Source: Hyphomicrobiales bacterium | GTDB taxonomy: Bacteria > Pseudomonadota > Alphaproteobacteria > Rhizobiales > S144-23 | NCBI GenBank assembly: GCA_015494375.1 | Contig: WGBL01000097.1 | Span: 1 to 5,974 of the forward strand | DNA: 5,974 nucleotides | Reading direction: 5' to 3' | Shown here: positions 1 through 5,251 of the stretch, piece by piece | How positions within the stretch are numbered: the stretch's first letter is position 1 | How the letters are laid out: the number at the start of each line of letters is the position of its first letter | Notes under the pieces: generated by a model | Seen by the model: only the letters and a program-made list of their open reading frames with translations | What the model was told of the DNA's origin: nothing | The model's database searches: none | Translations under genes and position numbers: made by a program

Positions 1-188
1 ACCACGAGATTGATACGGTCTATCGCTTTCGCAACTGCGCCCAACTTGACACCATCCTTGCGTCACGACTCGTCGCGACGCTGCTGGCCCTGCCTGAAAT
101 CGGCTGCCGCTCTGCCGTGATCTCGCGAGGGGCCTCGCCGCGGCACGATCGTGCCTCGCCCCCATTTGGGCCGGCACGAACAGAGATG

Positions 189-218
189 GCCGACCAACGG
201 CGGGCACCGCTGGTCGGC
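189..218 (-). terminator. Hairpin terminator downstream of the TRAP gene
   Basis: An inverted repeat pairs GCCGACCA (189-196) with TGGTCGGC (211-218). After one A/C mismatch, a further CGG/CCG pairs, leaving a six-base loop (201-206). It lies about 21 bases past the stop of the minus-strand TRAP gene. Reading on that strand, the bases after the stem are only moderately T-rich (ATCTCTGTTC), so it is a plausible but weak intrinsic terminator. It could also act on a transcript arriving from the left. Confidence 0.5.
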
Positions 219-239
219 ACAAGTCTCGGATTACGCTGA

Positions 240-1331
240 TCAGAACTTCGTCAGACTACGCTTGTTCATATAGGCCTGCTCGGACAGGCGCGACCACTCG
301 AGCGCGATCTTCCTGAAGCCCATGAAGCTCTCATAGACCTTCTTGGCCATGGGATCAGAATTGCCGGCCGAGGCCAGAACGTCTTTGGCCGCCTCGCCCA
401 TGCCCTTGAAGATTTCATCGGAGAACTCGTGCACCTGCACGCCATGCTTGTTGACAAGCGTATCCAGAGAGGCCGAGTTGTTGGCGTTGAACTCCGCTAG
501 CGTCACATTGTTCTCTGAATGCGCAACTGCGGCCAAAATGGTTTGCTCGTTCTTGCTCATCTTGTCCCAGAGGCCGCGGCGCACACCGAGCGAGAGCACA
601 GTGCCCGGCTCGTGAAAGCCTGGAAAATGCATATGCTTGGTGACCTTGTAGAAACCGAAGGCGAGATCGTTATAGGGCCCGACCCATTCCGTGGCATCGA
701 TGGTGCCGGCCTGAAGCGCGGGCAGGATCTCGGCGCCGGCGAGTGTCACAGGCGTGCCGCCAAGGGCGCGCACGACATCACCGCCGAGCCCCGGAATGCG
801 CATCTTGAGCCCCTTGAAGTCTTCGAGCGAGGTCACGGGCTTCTTGAACCAGCCGCCCATCTGCACGCCGCTGTTGCCACAAAGGAACGGCTTGACACCG
901 AACTGGCCCGAGACCTCGTCCCAGAGCTTCTGGCCACCTCCATGGTGCACCCAGGCATCCATCTCGTCGGCCCGGAAGCCAAAGGGGACCGCGGCAAAGA
1001 ATGAGAAGGCCTTGGTCTTGCCCTGATAGTAGTATTCGGCCGAATGGTAGAGGTCCGCGGTGCCCTCCTGGAGCGCATCAAGACACTTCAAGGGATGAAC
1101 CAGCTCGCCACCGCCATAAAGTTTCACCTTGTATTTGCCTTCGAGTGCAGTCTCGAGGCGCGAAGCGAAACGTGCTGCGCTTGTACCAAGCCCGGGGAAC
1201 CCCTTGGGCCAGCTCATGACCATTTTGAGCTCTTTGACGCCCTGCGAGATGGCCGGTGCCGGCAACGTCGAAGCGGCGGCAGCGGCGCCGGCGGCGATAC
1301 CTGTGGTTTTGAGGAAAGTGCGACGATCCAT
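240..1331 (-). CDS. TRAP transporter substrate-binding protein, DctP family, TakP-like
   Basis: This 363-residue protein is a periplasmic solute receptor for a TRAP secondary transporter, which captures a small organic acid and delivers it to DctQ/DctM membrane subunits. The N-terminus is a Tat signal (DRRTFLK at 2-8, a hydrophobic Ala-rich stretch at 11-22, cleavage probably near PAPAISQ at 24-30). The body carries the DctP signature: GNSGVQMGGWF (152-162), LKGLKMRI-type motif (FKGLKMRIPG, 172-181) with the Arg at 178 that in this family pairs with the substrate carboxylate, and IDATEWVGPY (211-220). The Gln-157 and Glu-Trp 215-216 pair match the metal/2-oxoacid site known from TakP, so a 2-oxo or hydroxy acid is a reasonable ligand guess. 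Length is normal. The ATG is supported by AGGGAGGA six bases upstream. No DctQ or DctM gene lies in the window, so the receptor is separated from its permease here. Confidence 0.93.
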   Translation of the reverse strand: MDRRTFLKTTGIAAGAAAAASTLPAPAISQGVKELKMVMSWPKGFPGLGTSAARFASRLETALEGKYKVKLYGGGELVHPLKCLDALQEGTADLYHSAEYYYQGKTKAFSFFAAVPFGFRADEMDAWVHHGGGQKLWDEVSGQFGVKPFLCGNSGVQMGGWFKKPVTSLEDFKGLKMRIPGLGGDVVRALGGTPVTLAGAEILPALQAGTIDATEWVGPYNDLAFGFYKVTKHMHFPGFHEPGTVLSLGVRRGLWDKMSKNEQTILAAVAHSENNVTLAEFNANNSASLDTLVNKHGVQVHEFSDEIFKGMGEAAKDVLASAGNSDPMAKKVYESFMGFRKIALEWSRLSEQAYMNKRSLTKF

Positions 1332-1337
1332 CTGAAA

Positions 1338-1345
1338 TCCTCCCT
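1338..1345 (-). promoter_or_regulatory. Strong ribosome-binding site of the TRAP gene
   Basis: On the minus strand AGGGAGGA lies six bases before the ATG at 1331 and confirms that start. The TAG stop of the possible small upstream ORF (1346-1344) overlaps the first bases of this site, an arrangement typical of translational coupling if that ORF is translated. Confidence 0.75.
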
Positions 1346-1496
1346 AGCGGCGCCTGCTCTGCTTGCGAGACCATTGCCGGGAGCAACGCATGTCTGCTCC
1401 AAGCCGGCCGATCTCGCAGGCAAGGGCAAAGGGCCGTTTGATCCCGTTGGTGATGGCGGCATCAAAGCCCAATGGCGCGGCAATGACAACCGTCAA
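1344..1496 (-). CDS. Possible small translationally coupled ORF, 50 residues
   Basis: This frame opens with TTG overlapping the stop codon of the thioredoxin-like gene (the T of AAT plus TG of TGA) and ends in TAG overlapping the TRAP ribosome-binding site. It therefore exactly fills the gap between the two genes. The peptide begins LTVVIAAPLGFDAAITNG and ends in a very basic tail (SRKQSRRR); one Cys lies at 27 and one at 38. Codons mostly end in G or C like the neighbours. I recognise no family. There is no separate Shine-Dalgarno site, so translation would depend on reinitiation after the thioredoxin stop. It could equally be a chance open frame in an intergenic spacer. Confidence 0.28.
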   Translation of the reverse strand: MTVVIAAPLGFDAAITNGIKRPFALACEIGRLGADMRCSRQWSRKQSRRR

Positions 1497-2029
1497 TTGG
1501 CATCGGCGGCTGTCGCTGTCATGACGTGGCTCTGGGTCGGCTTTGAGCTCTGCTCTTTGGTGTTTATGAGCCTGAGCCCAGTGAGACGGGCGAGAAGCTC
1601 TGCAAGCCCAGCCGCGCCGGCGTAGCCCTCGAGGCGGACGCGCTCGCGGCCCGCGTCCATGATGACGAGGGTTGGGAGAACGCGGAGCGGGGCCCGCAGC
1701 GGATGACCAGCGCTGCCAAGTGCCTCGGCATCGATGATTTCAACAACGTACGAGCGGGCCGCAGCTTCGTCGCCGAGCCCCGCAAGCTGCTGCAGCAGCT
1801 CTTTGCGCAACAGCGCGCAAGGGCGGCAATCGGCGGCTTCGAAAAGGACAAGGCGCAAGCCGCCCGGAGGCTCTGAGGGCGATGAGCCACCGGCGAGGCC
1901 GCGTTGACTCGCGGCCAGGAGCGCGAGCGCGAGAACGGCGGCCCCGATGGCCCCAAGCCCGCCAGCGAATGCGTCACGGTCGTGTTGTCGGCTCCACACG
2001 CTGAGCGAGCAACGCAAGTGCGGCGCCAA
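1493..2029 (-). CDS. Membrane-anchored thioredoxin-like protein (SoxS/thioredoxin fold)
   Basis: The 178-residue product has an N-terminal hydrophobic segment (about 23-41), which should anchor or export it so that the remaining domain sits in the periplasm. The domain starts with a beta strand (LRLVLFEAADC, 58-68), the redox pair Cys68-Arg-Pro-Cys71 at the head of a helix, and the VLPT segment with the cis-proline (Pro119) facing the CxxC. The end, RLEGYAGAAGLAELLARL (132-149), resembles the closing part of SoxS-type thioredoxins. A thiol-disulfide exchange role is likely; the partner is unknown. The start is uncertain. An in-frame stop lies two codons upstream of the TTG at 2029, and AGAGG abuts that TTG with no spacer. 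The TTG at codon 5 (2017) has better spacing, and GTG at codon 11 (1999) has no visible site. The TRAP gene follows in the same direction, so the two may be cotranscribed. The 24-residue tail after the domain is Ser/Thr/Lys-rich and unremarkable. Confidence 0.8.
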   Translation of the reverse strand: MAPHLRCSLSVWSRQHDRDAFAGGLGAIGAAVLALALLAASQRGLAGGSSPSEPPGGLRLVLFEAADCRPCALLRKELLQQLAGLGDEAAARSYVVEIIDAEALGSAGHPLRAPLRVLPTLVIMDAGRERVRLEGYAGAAGLAELLARLTGLRLINTKEQSSKPTQSHVMTATAADAN

Positions 2030-2190
2030 CCTCTATCGGGCAGCGCCGGGCATGGCCTGCCATCTGCGACCAGGGTTAATGGCGCGAGGGCGGTATCAGG
2101 CACCCAACTCGCCCAGCCACCACAAGTTGCCGGGCGTACCCGAGGGCGACAACCGCTAAGGCTGTCAGCCTGTTGTCAGCGGCAGCCGCC

Positions 2191-2220
2191 TAATCTCGGG
2201 CAGTCTCGGGCAATCTCGGG
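2191..2220. repeat. Three 10-base direct repeats
   Basis: Three head-to-tail units end in the identical heptamer TCTCGGG: TAATCTCGGG, CAGTCTCGGG and CAATCTCGGG. The ten-base period is close to one turn of the DNA helix, so the units face the same side. This could be an iterated protein-binding site between divergent genes, or simple slippage. No regulator can be named. Confidence 0.75.
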
Positions 2221-2261
2221 CCGCGGCATTGCTCGGTGTCGCCGACTGCATTGGTGTCGTC

Positions 2262-2288
2262 ACTGTGCAGACTGTGCAGACTGGGCAG
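2262..2288. repeat. Three 9-base direct repeats
   Basis: Two identical units ACTGTGCAG are followed by ACTGGGCAG with one substitution. The array is unrelated in sequence to the ten-base array 40 bases upstream. It lies about 85 bases before the start codon of the peptidoglycan-binding gene, probably in its leader or promoter. Confidence 0.75.
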
Positions 2289-2359
2289 GGGGCATTGCTG
2301 TTCCGCCGGGCCCCAAAGCGGGAGGCGGGCGGTAACGCGGCCAATGTCGGGTGAGCGGT

Positions 2360-2365
2360 GGGAGG
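2360..2365 (+). promoter_or_regulatory. Ribosome-binding site fixing the start at 2373
   Basis: GGGAGG sits seven bases before ATG 2373. An in-frame GTG at 2358 overlaps this site and would have no Shine-Dalgarno sequence of its own, so the ATG is preferred. Confidence 0.7.
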
Positions 2366-2372
2366 CAAACAG

Positions 2373-3491
2373 ATGCAAAGGCTCCATTGGCTGTTGGTGG
2401 CGCTCATGACCGTGGCCCTGGTGTTTTCCAGTGCTCTTTTCGACAGCGCCTCTGCGCGCAAAGGTCGTGGGCACGGGTTATCGCGCGCCGTCGGATACGG
2501 CCTGACGAGCCTCGCCGTGGGGGCAGGCGTTGCCGTCAAGAGCGTGCGCCGGGCGGCCAGGCGAGCCAAGCGGCACCTGCATGGTCATGCGCGCGCCATC
2601 CGCAGGCTTGGCTCCAAGCGATCGAAGCGACACGGCAGGCGCCATTCCAAGACGGCAAAGCGGGCATCGCGCGGGGCGTCGACAAGCAGAGCGTCCCGAA
2701 GCGCGAGAGCCACGGGGCCCTCCTCCACCGCCAGGCTTACACCCACGAGCGCGCGCGCAAACGCCACGCTTCGCGAGGAAACCATGCTTCTCCAGAAGCG
2801 GCTCAATAAGCTCGGCTTCGGGGCGGGGCTCGTCGATGGCATCATGGGTTACAGGACGCGCCGGGCCATCGCCGCATTCCAGGCGAGCATCGGCCATATT
2901 CCGACGGGCGAGCCGACCGCCGAGGAGATGGCGCTCCTGTTCAGCCCACAGAGCCCACAGGCCGACGGTAAGATCGCCACGGAGCAGCGGAACAACAGCA
3001 AGGGCAATGGAGCGCGCGCACCGGAGCAGCCCCGCGCGCGCCAAACCAAGACCGGGCCGGCGCGCCGCCATGAGGCCGTCGAAGGCAAAGCCGTCGCGAG
3101 CCTCGGGGGCGAAGGCACCAATGCGCCCGCCGCTGACTCAGCTGCCGTTGGCTCAAGAGCCAAGGCGGGGGTTGCGGCGTCCACTCCTGATGGTGCCAGT
3201 GCTGATGGTCTCGGTGCCGATGGTCCCAGTGCCGATCGCCAAAGCGAGCCCGTGCCGCTCGTGCCCGATGCACGCTGGGACGTGGCCGCGGAACTGCCGG
3301 GTGTACGCTATCTGAAGCGCCTCGCGGACAAGCCCGAGACCTGGGAATTCGCCTGTCTTGATCGTGCGCGCGTCTGGCGTTATCGCCGCTGCGGCGACGC
3401 CTGGTGCCCAATCGGGGCACGCACCGGCAACGGCCGCGAGCGACTTGACGACATGGGCATCGAGGAGGTTGCCGAGATTCGTTGCGATTAG
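2373..3491 (+). CDS. Secreted basic protein with a peptidoglycan-binding domain
   Basis: The 372-residue product begins with a Sec signal peptide (hydrophobic core LLVALMTVALVFSSALF at 7-23, likely cleavage after SASA, residue 28). Residues 29-130 are extraordinarily rich in Arg, Lys, His, Ser and Ala, especially 57-112. Residues 138-191 form a PG_binding_1 type repeat: LLQKRLNKLGFGAGLVDGIMGYRT pattern (139-162), with the LGF, DG, G and AIAAFQ positions typical of that fold. A low-complexity linker (192-295) contains three DGxxA pentapeptides. The C-terminal part (300-372) is a compact segment with four Cys (328, 340, 345, 371) and several Trp that could form disulfides; I recognise no family for it. 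The likely place of action is the periplasm or cell wall, binding peptidoglycan. No catalytic domain is visible, so it is probably structural or a targeting module. It looks monocistronic. Confidence 0.82.
   Translation: MQRLHWLLVALMTVALVFSSALFDSASARKGRGHGLSRAVGYGLTSLAVGAGVAVKSVRRAARRAKRHLHGHARAIRRLGSKRSKRHGRRHSKTAKRASRGASTSRASRSARATGPSSTARLTPTSARANATLREETMLLQKRLNKLGFGAGLVDGIMGYRTRRAIAAFQASIGHIPTGEPTAEEMALLFSPQSPQADGKIATEQRNNSKGNGARAPEQPRARQTKTGPARRHEAVEGKAVASLGGEGTNAPAADSAAVGSRAKAGVAASTPDGASADGLGADGPSADRQSEPVPLVPDARWDVAAELPGVRYLKRLADKPETWEFACLDRARVWRYRRCGDAWCPIGARTGNGRERLDDMGIEEVAEIRCD
3189..3233 (+). repeat. In-frame 15-base tandem repeat, three units
   Basis: Three units start with GATGGT and encode DGASA, DGLGA and DGPSA (residues 273-287 of the peptidoglycan-binding protein). 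A fourth partial unit begins with GAT. The period is a multiple of three, so copy-number change would lengthen or shorten the linker without shifting frame. Confidence 0.8.
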
Positions 3492-3769
3492 ACCCCATCC
3501 GCCGCGCCGCTCAGTTGAGCCAGCCTCACCGCACGTCTTGGTTTCAGGCCCGAGGCAGTCGTTTTTCAGTGGCTCCAAGGCCGCTCCGTCGGAGTGGTGC
3601 TAACTTTACCTAACGAGAAACGAGAACACTTTGTAAAGGGGCTCAGGTGTTGCCCCAATAGCCGCATACTGTGTCCCCAAAATCCTGGGCAATGCGTCTC
3701 TCTATGCGCCATGTGTGGCAACTCTGCAACTATTCCCCCGGGTTCTTGTGCTAGCGTCCCGAGGTCTTG

Positions 3770-3907
3770 ATGGGAGGCAAGCGACTGTCGCTGAAAAAGC
3801 TGAAGCAGCGCCGTTGCTTACCAAGGAAAGGCGTATTGTTAGTCAGCTTTCTATCAGCTAACGCCCATCGGGCGTTGTTGCGATTCATGAAGCGGGGTCA
3901 TCAGTAA
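3770..3907 (+). CDS. Possible small ORF, 45 residues, basic then hydrophobic
   Basis: An ATG with GAGG five bases upstream opens a 45-codon frame ending in TAA. The peptide has a strongly basic first half (KRLSLKKLKQRR at 4-15), a short hydrophobic stretch (GVLLVSFLSANA, 21-32) and a basic end (HRALLRFMKRGHQ). This could suggest a small membrane-associated peptide, but the hydrophobic part is short for a transmembrane helix. It lies 89 bases before the outer-membrane gene and its 3' half contains the 3860-3876 hairpin. No family is recognised. A chance ORF in leader DNA is the main alternative. Confidence 0.25.
   Translation: MGGKRLSLKKLKQRRCLPRKGVLLVSFLSANAHRALLRFMKRGHQ
3860..3876 (+). terminator. 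Perfect 7-bp hairpin, terminator- or attenuator-like
   Basis: AACGCCC (3860-3866) and GGGCGTT (3870-3876) pair perfectly around an ATC loop, the shape of many intrinsic terminators. It is followed by GTTG rather than a run of T, so termination would be weak. It lies about 120 bases upstream of the outer-membrane gene and could instead be a leader structure. Confidence 0.35.
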
Positions 3908-3980
3908 ACTGCTGCGGACTGAACGGGCTCAAGAGCAGTGTGTAGGGAGCTAAGAGCTAGAGAGCCTAGACCGAACCAGA

Positions 3981-3989
3981 GGGAAGGAG
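3981..3989 (+). promoter_or_regulatory. Ribosome-binding site fixing the start at 3997
   Basis: GGGAAGGAG lies seven bases before ATG 3997. An in-frame TTG at 3991 is only one base away from this site, too close to be used, so the ATG is chosen. Confidence 0.7.
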
Positions 3990-3996
3990 CTTGAGA

Positions 3997-4734
3997 ATGG
4001 CAAGTCCTGTTAGGAGGATCTTAGCCGCTGCCGCAGTTGCGGCCGTCAGTCTAACGTCAAGCACTTTAGCATTCGCGCAATACAATTGGAGCGGGATCTA
4101 TATTGGTGGGCATGCAGGTTACAAATGGTCCAATGTCGATTGGACCCACCTGAGCGCTGTTCCCCACTTCAACCCGATCGGAACAAATGTCGATTCGTTC
4201 GACCTCTCCGGTTTGATCGCCGGGGGTCATGTTGGCCTCAATTATCAGATGGGAAGTTTCGTCGTCGGACTTGAGGGGGCAATTTCTGGCGGCAAGCGTG
4301 GGCAAAGTGTCACTAGGCCCGGTACTTTTTCTCCCAACGAAATACGACACGAGACGCGTTCACTATTAACTGGCGCAGTCCGAATTGGTTGGGCCATGGA
4401 CCGAGCTCTTGCTTACGGCAAAGTAGGCTATGCCTCTGCACGGACGTCGATCAGTTTGACGGAGGCGCCGTTCTTTGATGATACCTTTTCGGCCGGTTCG
4501 CGAATGCGCGGATGGCTCATTGGCGCTGGCATTGAGTGGGCTGTAAGCGACGATATCGTTGTTGGTGTCGAGTACGATTATCTTGACCTTGAGAGCAAGA
4601 CCTTTTCTGGTCTCGATACAGGGGCTTTCGCAGTGACGACCATATCGGTTGACCCCGATCCGATTCACGCCCTCACTGTTCGGGCGAGCCTAAAACTCGG
4701 AAACAACTCTGCGATGAACCAACCATTGAAGTAA
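3997..4734 (+). CDS. Outer-membrane beta-barrel protein (Omp25/Omp31-like porin family)
   Basis: The 245-residue product has a clear signal peptide (VRRILAAAAVAAVSL, cleavage after AFA at 27). The mature protein opens with YNWSGIYIGGHAGY (29-42), the hallmark first strand of small alphaproteobacterial outer-membrane barrels. Alternating hydrophobic strands follow: GLIAGGHVGLNYQ (72-84), FVVGLEGAISG (88-98), SLLTGAVRIGWA (122-133), LAYGKVGYA (138-146), RGWLIGAGIEWAV (171-183), DIVVGVEYDYLDL (186-198) and HALTVRASLKLG (224-235). Spacing and length fit the eight-strand OMP_b-brl fold; the role is probably structural or surface-exposed rather than solute transport. Two oddities: codon use and GC are lower than in neighbouring genes, and a ten-residue polar tail ending in Lys follows the last strand, whereas such proteins usually end in Phe. 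The gene appears to stand alone. Confidence 0.88.
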   Translation: MASPVRRILAAAAVAAVSLTSSTLAFAQYNWSGIYIGGHAGYKWSNVDWTHLSAVPHFNPIGTNVDSFDLSGLIAGGHVGLNYQMGSFVVGLEGAISGGKRGQSVTRPGTFSPNEIRHETRSLLTGAVRIGWAMDRALAYGKVGYASARTSISLTEAPFFDDTFSAGSRMRGWLIGAGIEWAVSDDIVVGVEYDYLDLESKTFSGLDTGAFAVTTISVDPDPIHALTVRASLKLGNNSAMNQPLK

Positions 4735-4762
4735 GCCCAATCTGCTACTTGAACATCATGCC

Positions 4763-4796
4763 TTTGCGGCGCCTCAAAACCTTGGGGCGCCACAAA
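4763..4796 (+). terminator. GC-rich hairpin after the outer-membrane gene
   Basis: A stem of 15 positions (4763-4777 with 4782-4796) contains GGCGCC on both arms, one C/A mismatch, one T/G wobble and the loop AACC. It starts 28 bases after the stop codon. The position and stability suit transcription termination or 3' end protection. On the plus strand no T run follows (AGCAGT), so it is not a classical intrinsic terminator. Confidence 0.5.
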
Positions 4797-5028
4797 AGCA
4801 GTAAGTCTTACGGGTCCATTGGTTTTATAAGCGCAACCGCCTTATTTATCGCAACGCCGACACGTGATCTAGCCACGCACGGCACTTGATGGCGTAATGT
4901 TGAGCACCTGATTGCGCCAAGCGCAGTCTAGTGATGGTGTGAGGCGTGGCCTGATGGCGTGATGCGTGCCGAGAGCGCGGCCCTTGGCGGGAAAGGCTGG
5001 CGCGCGTCAACTATGGCGCGTGCGAGCT

Positions 5029-5076
5029 CAATGGGCGGTACACGTCGGCCCATGAGCACATGGGCCCAATGGGCGG
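5029..5076. repeat. Perfect hairpin flanked by a 10-base direct repeat
   Basis: CAATGGGCGG occurs at 5029-5038 and again at 5067-5076. Between them GGCCCATG (5047-5054) pairs perfectly with CATGGGCC (5059-5066) around an AGCA loop, and TGGGCCCA (5061-5068) is itself a palindrome. The core CCCAT/ATGGG thus recurs in both orientations within 48 bases. Its role is unknown. Confidence 0.6.
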
Positions 5077-5237
5077 CGCGCACAAAGAAAAGTTGCCGCC
5101 CGAGCGCCCCGAGTGTCTTCGACCGCGGAGCGTCCTCGGCCGATGCCCCACAGCGTCCTTCGGCCACAGGGGCGACGGATCGCACCCGCCAATCGAGCAG
5201 AATTGAAGCTGTTCTCCCCCAAACATGCTCCAAAACA

Positions 5238-5251
5238 AACAGGCCCCTGTT
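5238..5251 (-). terminator. Probable intrinsic terminator of rmlD
   Basis: Directly after the rmlD TAG, the minus strand reads AACAGG-GG-CCTGTT followed by TGTTTTG. The realistic hairpin is a five-base-pair stem with a GGGC loop and a T-rich tail. The stem is short, so termination may be weak, but it suggests that rmlD is the last gene of its transcript. Confidence 0.45.

Larger units (their letters stand above)
2030..2372. other. Divergent intergenic region
   Basis: This 343-base stretch separates the leftward thioredoxin-like gene from the rightward peptidoglycan-binding gene and must hold promoters for both. I see no convincing -35/-10 pair. It does contain two different short tandem repeats (2191-2220 and 2262-2288) and a duplicated TGTCAGC (2163-2169 and 2174-2180). 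Frames that stay open across it have no start context and no recognisable product. Confidence 0.6.
3492..3996. other. Low-GC intergenic region before the outer-membrane gene
   Basis: This 505-base gap drops in GC from about base 3600 (26 of 60 bases at 3601-3660 are G or C). It contains one possible small ORF (3770-3907), a perfect seven-base-pair hairpin (3860-3876) and a weak GGGGC/GCCCC inverted repeat (3638-3656). A weak imperfect hairpin at 3581-3596 is the only terminator candidate for the upstream gene. I could not identify a promoter with confidence. Most of the region probably serves as promoter and leader for the barrel gene. Confidence 0.55.
4735..5251. other. Intergenic region between convergent genes
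   Basis: This 517-base region lies between the rightward barrel gene and the leftward rmlD. It holds a GC-rich hairpin after the barrel gene, a TGCGC/GCGCA mini-hairpin (4913-4925), nested palindromes at 5029-5076 and a probable rmlD terminator. GC rises from moderate to high near base 4930. Several frames stay open from about 4930 to 5250 on both strands, but none has a recognisable domain or a good start. Confidence 0.55.

Noticed and set aside
3..239. Plus-strand frame open from the left edge to a TGA at 237-239, and a 66-codon minus-strand frame at 20-220
   Set aside because: Neither gives a recognisable peptide. The plus frame turns into low-quality Arg/Pro/Ser-rich sequence, and the minus frame would begin inside the TRAP hairpin without a ribosome-binding site. 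A gene end entering from the left cannot be excluded.
519..1004. 161-codon plus-strand frame opposite the TRAP gene
   Set aside because: It lies wholly antisense to a clearly conserved TRAP receptor and has no family features; it is a GC-rich shadow frame.
1564..2103. 179-codon minus-strand frame overlapping the thioredoxin-like gene
   Set aside because: The CxxC and cis-proline motifs are in the other frame; this one is rich in Arg/Ser/Pro as expected of an out-of-frame reading.
2530..3315. 261-codon plus-strand frame inside the peptidoglycan-binding gene
   Set aside because: It overlaps the frame with the signal peptide and peptidoglycan-binding motif and shows only Arg/Pro/Ser-rich sequence.
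3692..3754. 20-residue plus-strand frame in the leader of the outer-membrane gene
   Set aside because: No ribosome-binding site and too short to judge.
4758..4889. 43-codon plus-strand frame after the outer-membrane gene
   Set aside because: No ribosome-binding site, and its first part is the terminator-like hairpin.
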